NCBI GenBank assembly: GCA_029782215.1
Contig: JAKOVD010000005.1
Location: 1-36,946, forward strand
Length of the DNA: 36,946 nt
Reading direction: 5' to 3'
Source of the DNA: Chloroflexota bacterium
GTDB lineage: Bacteria > Chloroflexota > Anaerolineae > J102
Below the pieces are notes generated by a model. It was not told the origin of the DNA. It searched no databases and saw only the letters and a program-made list of their open reading frames with translations. This document shows, one piece after another, positions 16,012 to 23,400 of this stretch (positions are counted from its first letter, which is position 1; each line of letters starts with the position of its first letter). A program made the translations under genes and the position numbers.

Positions 16012-18606
16012 TCAGAAGCGGGCCGGGCGACCTTGCTGCCGGTAGCGATCGAGGGCCTGATGGAAGCCGCGAAAGGCGGCACCGTCCAGCCACTTCAGGA
16101 GTGCGTCTGCTTCCGGGCTGAGCGTGCGGCCAAGCGCCTGGCTGAACAGGAGGGCCATGCCCACGCGCGCCAGGGGATGGTCGGCGCCCGTGGACCCGGT
16201 CGTCAGCAGACCGATCTGCTGCACCGGCACGGTGGGCGTGCCGCGCAGCCCCACGGCGCCGGCGCTGATGGGATAGGTTTGCAGGATGCGCGCCTGATCG
16301 AGTCCCAGGCGCACGAGGTCAGCCAGGACCTCGTCGAGTATGGCCACCTGGCGGTCACGGGAGGCGGCAGGCAGGCGCGGCTGTAGCAGCCCCAGCCGGT
16401 CGCGGGTGGCCTGACCCAAGGTGTCGAAGCGCTGCATCGCCTGGTAGTAGTGGCGGTAGGCATCGTCACGTCGTTGCGCTTCGGTGCGCGTGTCGCCGGG
16501 TCCCGCTGGCCGTTCTGGGGCCAGGCCCAGCAGCGCCTGCGAGGTGTAATTGGCCCAAATGCCGCGGCGGAAGGCCACGTCCGACTGGGTGGTGCGCAGC
16601 ACACCCGTGCGTGCGCCCACGGACATCTGAAAGGTGCGGCCCATGACGCGGCTGTAGGCCTCGGCCACGGTGCCGCTGACCTCGTCGGGCGTGGCGCCGG
16701 GATGCGGTCCCTCGATACGGTCATTGTTGACCACGTAGTGTTCGTTGGCGGATTCGTCGAAGATCACCAACATCGTGTGCTCGAGCGTGCTGTAGAGCTG
16801 GAAGCCGACCGGCAGGCGGGGCGAGCCGCTGCGCACTGCCTGATACACGTCATAGGCGGCCGTCACCGCGTAGACGCCGCAGTCACGCACCACGCGGCCA
16901 GCCAGGTCTTCTGGAAACTGGCTATCGAGGTAGGACACGCCGAAGTCGCGCACGTCGTAGCCGATGTGAAACGTGAAAGCCGATTGGTAGCGCTCGACCA
17001 TGCGCAGCAGCGACTGCAGCGCGGTCTGCGTGCCGGGCAGGGGCTGCGCCTGATACACCTGGTAGAGGATGCGCCAAACGCGGTGGCGGGTGGCTTGGTC
17101 GTTCAGGTCGATGGGACGGGCGCCGAAAGCGCGCCTGATCTCCGGCACCCTTTGCAGATCGGTGAACAGATCTTCCTGCCCGCCCAGGCTCTCAAACAGC
17201 TCCTGCATGGGAACCGAGTAGGCGGAATGCCGTCCCAACTCATCGGGCAGCGGCTCGCCGGGTAGGGGCGTGACGAACTCTTCGGTGGCTAGGGCGCCGT
17301 GCAGCGTGAAGCCGGGACCGCGCCGGCGGTCCTGCCCGTAGGTGGCTTCCAGGGTGATGCCCTGGACGCCTTCGCCTGTGCCGGTCAGGAGGGCATTGCT
17401 GCGCAGAGAGGCGCGGAGGCGGCGATCCAGCGCTCCCCACCGGCTCGCCTCGGTTGGCTGGTTGGCCTGGAGGGCAAGACGCTCCTGCCGGCGGTAGAAG
17501 CCGATGATGCGCCGCATCCGGCCGATGATCTGGGACATGTCGCCGTAGCTGAGCACCCGGAAGAAGGCGAACCCGCTCGCGGCTTCGCCGAGCTGGCCCT
17601 CGCGGGCGAGAGCCTCAAAGCGCCGGTCGCTGGCAGTGATGTACTGCATCTGCAGGAAGGTGAAGGCGACGCCAAAAAGGTCGATGGCGCGCTCATCCTG
17701 GCCAGCCGCAGCCTGGGCCTCGGCCTGCTGGATGAGCACGTCCGGCCCGTCGTTGAAGGGCCAGACCGACACCTGCGCCGCGGTCAGCCCTCCCGTGGCG
17801 AAGCGAACCCACCAGGCGGTCTCCACGCTGCGGATGGCGTCGCGCGCCAGGTCATAACGGTTCTGGCCGATCAGCCAGACCGCCAGTTCGAGACCGTGCT
17901 CCATGGCGTCGCTGCCCATCATCGTCGCCACCAGCGCCGGCGCCTCCTGGAGCGCCTCCGTGTTACGACCATCGATCCGCAGGTTGTCGAAGCGCCGCCA
18001 CTGATCGGTGAAGCTCTCGATGGGGGGCAGATTGACGGGAACTGGTCCTGTTCCGGGCACCGTGGCCTCGTCCGTCCGGCGCTGCAGCGTGCCGGGCGAA
18101 GGTGCCTTGGATGCGAGGACATCATCCGGCCCCGGCAGCGCTCGTGGACCCCCAGCTAGCCGTTCGGCATGGGCTTCCGCAGGGTCATCTGCCCTCCCCA
18201 CGGCAACGGATGCCGGGACCGGCCCTGCCTCCTGCTGCATCGCATGGACAAGTTCGTGCGCCAGCAGGCGCTGGCCGGAGGACATACCGGGCGCATACTG
18301 CCCTTGGGCGAAGATCAGGTCGCGCCCCACGGTATAGGCCACGGCGCCCACGGCTCTTGCCGACGCCTCCGCCTGCGCATCCGCGTGCACGCGCACCCGG
18401 CTGAAATCGTGCCCAAGCTGAGCTTCCATTTGGCGGCGCGTCGAGGCATCCAGGGGCTGTCCTTCACGATGCAACGCCTGGTGTATGAGCGCAGACGTCT
18501 CCGGTGTCCGGGCGGCGCTGTTGGCGGCGCGCTGCAGGTCGGGAACAGGAGCGGGCCCCGCCTTGGCGGCGGCATCAGGCTTCTGCTGGTAAGCGCGATC
18601 CGTCAT
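16012..18606 (-). CDS. DUF4157 (eCIS core domain) cargo candidate with possible papain-like C-terminal domain
   Basis: An 864-aa protein. Residues about 40-135 are a DUF4157 domain (PLDASTRRQMEAQLGHDFSR, VRVHADAQAEASARAVGAVA, and HELVH at 117-121). This domain is a recurrent marker of eCIS-associated cargo and resembles a zincin metallopeptidase. Residues about 200-400 are alpha-helical and repeat-like. Residues about 545-660 include DCGVYAVTAAYDVYQAV (Cys576), STLEHTMLVIFDE (His610) and EHYVVNNDRIEGP (Asn627/628). That Cys-His-Asn order and spacing suggest a papain/transglutaminase-like fold, but this is inference. The gene overlaps the Lgt-like gene by 4 bp and precedes the hub genes by 16 bp. 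It has no signal peptide, consistent with loading into a cytoplasmic particle. Confidence 0.82.
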   Translation of the reverse strand: MTDRAYQQKPDAAAKAGPAPVPDLQRAANSAARTPETSALIHQALHREGQPLDASTRRQMEAQLGHDFSRVRVHADAQAEASARAVGAVAYTVGRDLIFAQGQYAPGMSSGQRLLAHELVHAMQQEAGPVPASVAVGRADDPAEAHAERLAGGPRALPGPDDVLASKAPSPGTLQRRTDEATVPGTGPVPVNLPPIESFTDQWRRFDNLRIDGRNTEALQEAPALVATMMGSDAMEHGLELAVWLIGQNRYDLARDAIRSVETAWWVRFATGGLTAAQVSVWPFNDGPDVLIQQAEAQAAAGQDERAIDLFGVAFTFLQMQYITASDRRFEALAREGQLGEAASGFAFFRVLSYGDMSQIIGRMRRIIGFYRRQERLALQANQPTEASRWGALDRRLRASLRSNALLTGTGEGVQGITLEATYGQDRRRGPGFTLHGALATEEFVTPLPGEPLPDELGRHSAYSVPMQELFESLGGQEDLFTDLQRVPEIRRAFGARPIDLNDQATRHRVWRILYQVYQAQPLPGTQTALQSLLRMVERYQSAFTFHIGYDVRDFGVSYLDSQFPEDLAGRVVRDCGVYAVTAAYDVYQAVRSGSPRLPVGFQLYSTLEHTMLVIFDESANEHYVVNNDRIEGPHPGATPDEVSGTVAEAYSRVMGRTFQMSVGARTGVLRTTQSDVAFRRGIWANYTSQALLGLAPERPAGPGDTRTEAQRRDDAYRHYYQAMQRFDTLGQATRDRLGLLQPRLPAASRDRQVAILDEVLADLVRLGLDQARILQTYPISAGAVGLRGTPTVPVQQIGLLTTGSTGADHPLARVGMALLFSQALGRTLSPEADALLKWLDGAAFRGFHQALDRYRQQGRPARF

Positions 18607-19793
18607 GTCCTGCCTTCCCCCGCGGGCTCGATAAGCACATGAAACACGCCCGGCAACCGGTTAACGATCTCGAATCGGGCGCCGGGATGCCGGTGCTGGC
18701 AGATGACCTCTGCCAGCCCGCGGGCCGTGCGTGGGGACATCGTCCCGCTGCGCAGCGACAGTCCATAGTGCCAGCCCGCGGCGGGGAGAGCCTCTGCCGA
18801 CACCTGGACGCCCAGGGACGTCGTCTTCGTTGTGATGGCGCCGGTGGGTCCGGCGGCGCCGGTGCGTCCGGCAGCGCTGGCTGGTGCAACCGCCAGCGCA
18901 TCCAGCAGCTCGGCGGTGTGCTGGGGCAGGAGAAGCACATAGGGTGGATCACGGTGGATCCAGCGGTAGCCGGCGATCCCGGCCAGGACCACCGCCATGC
19001 TCGCCGCCGCTGCCCCGTGCCATGTCGCGCCGGGCAGCCAGCCAGCGCGTGCGGCCAGGAACGCCCCCGTCACGAGCAGGAGCGACGTCCACTGTGCTTC
19101 GGACACACCACGCCAGTAGCGCCGGTCGGCGTCGCCGCGCAGGAACTCGAGGGCGAAGCGCACGACCCCGTAGGCAGCGACATACCAGGCCAGGGCGGCC
19201 CCCGGCGCAGCTCCTGCTGCCACCAGGCGGCTGCCCACGACGACGATGGCAAAGGCAGCCAGGCTTTCCACAGCCTGCACCGGGAAGAGGCGAAGTCCCA
19301 CAAGATAGCCGGGGAAGCCTTGATGGGCGTGTTCTGCGGTGTAGCAGACGCCCCAGGGCGCCAGCCTGCCGTGGCAGCAGCCGGTCAACAGGCAGCCCAG
19401 GCGGCCGCAGGCCAGAAAGACGCCGACGCCCAGCAGGGTCGCGTCCAGGTAGGGAAGCAGGGGCAGACCCAAAAGCGCCAGCACCGCAGCACTCGTGGCC
19501 AGCACCGCGATCTCGTGGTGATAGTAAGTAAGCTGCTCGCGCCCGCTGGCGATCTTGGTGAGCATGGCCAGGGTCAAGAAGGTGGCCACCGCCGTGCCCG
19601 TGAGAAGCATCATGACCCACGGCGAGAGGCCGCGGTCAATGACCAGCGCCTGTGAAAGCGCCATGGCGCAGACCAACCCGGCATAGCCGCAAAGCCGGAA
19701 CGCCGGGAGGCGCTGTCCCAGGAAGGCGATGTCGGGTCCAGGCAATCGCCCAACGGCCAGCAGGCGGCGGGGTGGCTCACCGGCGGCGATCAT
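18603..19793 (-). CDS. Divergent Lgt-like (prolipoprotein diacylglyceryl transferase family) membrane protein
   Basis: The first about 280 of 396 residues form several hydrophobic segments with Lgt-like landmarks: ACGRLGCLLTGCCHGRLAPW (129-148), where classical Lgt has GRxGN, LFPVQAVESLAAFAI (169-183), and VRFALEFLRGDADRRYW (211-227), corresponding to the conserved Arg-Glu region. In classical Lgt this integral enzyme moves diacylglyceryl from phosphatidylglycerol to a lipobox Cys. Here the signature Asn is Cys134 and three more Cys lie within 16 residues, so the substrate may differ. Residues about 285-396 form a soluble tail of unknown function. It overlaps the genes on both sides by 4 bp, so it is part of the operon. 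Confidence 0.75.
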   Translation of the reverse strand: MIAAGEPPRRLLAVGRLPGPDIAFLGQRLPAFRLCGYAGLVCAMALSQALVIDRGLSPWVMMLLTGTAVATFLTLAMLTKIASGREQLTYYHHEIAVLATSAAVLALLGLPLLPYLDATLLGVGVFLACGRLGCLLTGCCHGRLAPWGVCYTAEHAHQGFPGYLVGLRLFPVQAVESLAAFAIVVVGSRLVAAGAAPGAALAWYVAAYGVVRFALEFLRGDADRRYWRGVSEAQWTSLLLVTGAFLAARAGWLPGATWHGAAAASMAVVLAGIAGYRWIHRDPPYVLLLPQHTAELLDALAVAPASAAGRTGAAGPTGAITTKTTSLGVQVSAEALPAAGWHYGLSLRSGTMSPRTARGLAEVICQHRHPGARFEIVNRLPGVFHVLIEPAGEGRT

Positions 19794-20470
19794 GGCAGCA
19801 GCACCAACGGGTGATCAGGCGTGAGGCCGAGATAACGGGCGACCGCATCGCCGAGCGCGGCGTCGCCGGCCGCTGGCGGCCACCAGAAGGCAGGACGAAC
19901 CACCAGCAGGACGCCGCCCGGGACGGCGGCAGCCTCACAGGGCGCGGCCAGCAGCCGGTCGTAGCCGCCTGCGAGCGCGGCCGCCCTGCGGTCCAGGTAC
20001 AGCAGCGGCGGCGCCTGTTTCAGCCCGCGCAGCCCCTGCAGCACCACTTCAGCATCCGGCGTTCCCCCTGCGCAGGCCATCGCCAGCGCTGGCAGCGACA
20101 CCTGGGCGAGGACGGCCAGCAGCGATTCGATCTGCCGGCGCGGCCCGAGCGCGTCCGGCCGGACGCCGACGGACAGCTCCACCTCGGCCGGCGTCCGTGA
20201 CGCCATCATGCCCACGCGCTCGTCGTCGAGCCGCGAAAGGAGCCAGGAAACCTCGCCATCTCCGGCGAGCCGGTGGGCCAGCTCCGCCCAAAATGCATCG
20301 TTCCAGTCTTCCTGCTCCAGGCTGGCGGGGTCGGAGAGCCGATCCAGGCGCTGTGGGCGCAGGGATGGCTCCCAGGCCAGCAGTGCGTCCAGCACGCGGC
20401 GCCAGTCTGCGGCGGGCAGGCCGAGGCGGTAGCGCAATTCGACGCGCAGCAAACGGTCCTCAGCGCTCAT
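19790..20470 (-). CDS. Unrecognised 226-aa protein, possible immunity protein of the upstream toxin candidate
   Basis: The ATG at 20470 is preferred (MSAEDRLLRVELRYRLGLPA); the longer ORF adds 66 low-complexity residues that only shadow the upstream gene. The gene overlaps the end of the 1809-aa gene by 11 nt, so translation is coupled. The protein is acidic and soluble, with Trp-rich helical stretches (WRRVLDALLAWEPSLRPQRL, EDWNDAFWAELAHRLAGD) and a C-terminus PGGVLLVVRPAFWWPPAAGD then DAVARYLGLTPDH. Size and pattern resemble some polymorphic-toxin immunity proteins (for example Imm52-type), but I cannot place it in a family with confidence. An alternative is a particle assembly or cargo-loading factor. 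Confidence 0.55.
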   Translation of the reverse strand: MSAEDRLLRVELRYRLGLPAADWRRVLDALLAWEPSLRPQRLDRLSDPASLEQEDWNDAFWAELAHRLAGDGEVSWLLSRLDDERVGMMASRTPAEVELSVGVRPDALGPRRQIESLLAVLAQVSLPALAMACAGGTPDAEVVLQGLRGLKQAPPLLYLDRRAAALAGGYDRLLAAPCEAAAVPGGVLLVVRPAFWWPPAAGDAALGDAVARYLGLTPDHPLVLLP

Positions 20471-23400
20471 ACCAGGTGTCTCCGAACTTGACGCGGTGGA
20501 TGGGACTGCCCTCACCGAAGAGGATCTTGAGCATGGCGTTGCGCGTTTCGGGTCCGGGGTCGCGGATAAAGTCCAGGCTGTACTTGTCCCCCTTGGGCAG
20601 GTTGCCCGCCTCGGCGACAGCTTTGCCCCTGTAGGCCGTGGCCGCTTTCGTGCCGGCCTGGTACACATCGCCGCTCTTCCTTCCGCTATTGATCGAATCG
20701 GACTTCATGTTCACCCATTCGGTGTGTCCCTGCTGGGGAAGGCTGTAGTCAGGGATCGTGGCGTCAGTCGTGCCCCAGGGCGCTTCGACGCCTGCTTTGA
20801 AGACCATCTTCCGCAGTCCGCGCTTGGGCAGGAACATTGCCTCGCTCAGGATGCCCTTCTTGTTGTTGATCCAGGTTTGCTGCATCCCCGATTTCTGGGC
20901 CAGCGCTTCCCAGCGATCGAGGATATCCAGCTTGGAGTCACGCCCCAGGCGGTCGAACCCGCCGCGGCGGGCCGCCTCGATCACCTGGTCGCCGTCGGCG
21001 CGTAGATCGATCTGGTCGGAGGTGAGCGTTTCGCCGTGGTCGGTGGCGAACTTCTGCGCCTCGGCCCGCAAGGTCGACCACAGGGGGCGGGAGCGGTCGA
21101 TGCCCATGTCCTTCTTGGTGGGCAGCGATGGCCGCGGCGGCTTGGGCGGGGGCGGGTTGCCGAGGAGTGTCTCGACCTTGGGCAGCGTGTCCGCCGCAAG
21201 CAGATCCTGGCGCAGTTTGTTGCGCGCTTCGGGCGTTGGCGCAGCCTCCAACTGACTTCGTGCCCGGCCGAGGGCATCGACCAAGCTGGGCGACCATTGC
21301 CTGCCGTACCGCCGGTACAACTGCGCCAACAAGTCGGCGCCGTAGTCACGGGCGAACCCAATGGCGTCAGGGCGTTCGCCCAGCCCGGCGAAGAAGTCAG
21401 CTCCAAGCTGCTGGTTGAAGGCGGGGTCATTGAGGGCGCGCAGGAACGCGTTCATGTCCTCTGGCTGCACGTTCGCCAGCGTTTCATCCGCCTTGGGCCC
21501 ACCCAGCCCCAAGCCCCCGCTGGCCGGGGGGGTCTGCAGCCGTTTGAGTCCCTCGGCGGCGATGGCGTCGCCGGCCGCCTCCCGCAACGCCAGGTCGCGT
21601 ACAAGCGCGAGCTTGGCAGCCGAGGCTACATGGGTGGGCGCCGCGCCCTCAGGCAGATAGAAGGTGAGTTCCCCGGAGGGCAGGCGACCCACCAACATGT
21701 CGCCTACGGGAGATTCCTTCAGCGTGCCACCGCGTGACTTGTAGTACTCGTCGATCGCCGCCCTGCCTTCGGGTCTGAACGCGACCACCCCGCGCTCCAG
21801 CGGCCGGAAGGTGGCGCCTTCGGCGCCTACCTGCGCCTGCACCCCAAGCTGCGACAGACGGAGTTCGAGGCTGGCGATCTGCGATTTGTAGGGCGCTGTC
21901 GCCGCCACAGCTTCGGCCTCGGAAAGCACGTTTCGTTTGACGGCGTCCGAGAGCAGCTTGAGTTCCTTTGTCCACAGGTCCTGGATGTCGCGAAGGATCT
22001 GTTCCACTTCCTCGGGGGTGGCCTGGTGTCGTTCCAGCTTGCCCAGCCTCTCGGTCAGGGCGGTGCGGTCAGTCCGGAGGGCGTTAAGCTGGCCCTCAAA
22101 CAGCGGTCTCAGCTTGGCGCCGACGGCCGCCCCCACACGCTCCTCCAGTGGCTTGGTGACAAATCGTCCTGCTTCCAGGGCCACCGTCAGGATCACGTTC
22201 TGCAAGATGGAACGATACCGTTCTTCGCCGGTCATGGCCGAGCCGGTGCGTAGGCCATGCTGGGCCTCGGCGAACCCCTGCAGAGCGACGGCGGCAAACG
22301 CGATCTTGCCCACCTCGAACGTGATCTTGTAGACCTTGGGGTCAGCGAAGATCTTGAAGACCCGGCCGTAGGCTCCGACGGCGGCCTTGGCCACGCCGAA
22401 CATGGCGGCATTCCAGGCCAACTCCGTCATGAAGTCATCCGATGGCTTGCCAAAGGCGATGGTCTGCCCCGCCTGGCTGACCATCGTAAACGCCAGGGTT
22501 TCCGCCACGAACACGCCGCCCTTGAGGGCCAGGCCGGTATAGCCGGCTGCCTCCATGGCGCCGCCCACGGCGGCCCCTGCCGCGCCCGCGGTCAGGGCAG
22601 CAGCCGCTGCGATCAGGGCCACCTTGCCCAGGACATTGATGGTGGCAATCGTCTTCAGCCGGTCCTGGATCGCCTCGACGGCATCCTTGTACTCCTGCGA
22701 GGCCTGCAGCTTGCGTACCTGGTCGATTCCGTCGCGGATAAAGGCCTGGTTTTCCTCCGCCGTCTTGCCGGTGCCATACTTCTCATAGCCTGTGAGGATG
22801 GCGTCGAGCTTGCCGCGGTAGGTGCGGGCGAGCCCCAGCTTGGGGTGGTAGATCCAGTCGGTGAAGGAATCGTCGAGCTGCTTTTCCCAGTAGATGAACT
22901 GCTCATACAAGAGCAGCGTGGTGAACAGCGCGATCAGCACCTGGGCGTTGTAGGTCAGCTCCTGCACCTTCTTACTGGCGCCGGGATCTTTTTTCCAACG
23001 CATCTCATCGGCGCGCCCGATGGCCACCCTGATCTCGTTGGCCAGCGACCTGGTTCCACCAGGCTTGTCCAGCCCGATCATGCGGTCTGCAGGCCGGCTG
23101 GAAATGGCTCGCCCGTTCACGGCGCGCAGTTGCAGCAGGCTCTCGCGAAGCTGGTCGGCCTGGTTCGTCAGCTTGAGGATGCCGTCTTCGCTCAGGTAGA
23201 GTTTGACGATGAGGTCTGGGAAGGCCGCCATCGCCTTCTCGGCCTTGGCAAGTTTGTCTTCGCGGTCCTTGCCGCCGGCGTAGAAGGCCTCCAATGCAGA
23301 GACGTAGAGCCCCTTGATTTCGACAGCCCGCATCGTGATCCTGTCGGCGATGTCGGGCAAGTAGTCTTCCTTGTTCCCAAGCGCCGCCAGGGCCGCGAAG

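Noticed and set aside
20471..20668. N-terminal extension of the 226-aa protein
   Set aside because: The extra 66 residues are low complexity and shadow the giant gene; the ATG at 20470 fits an 11-nt coupled overlap.
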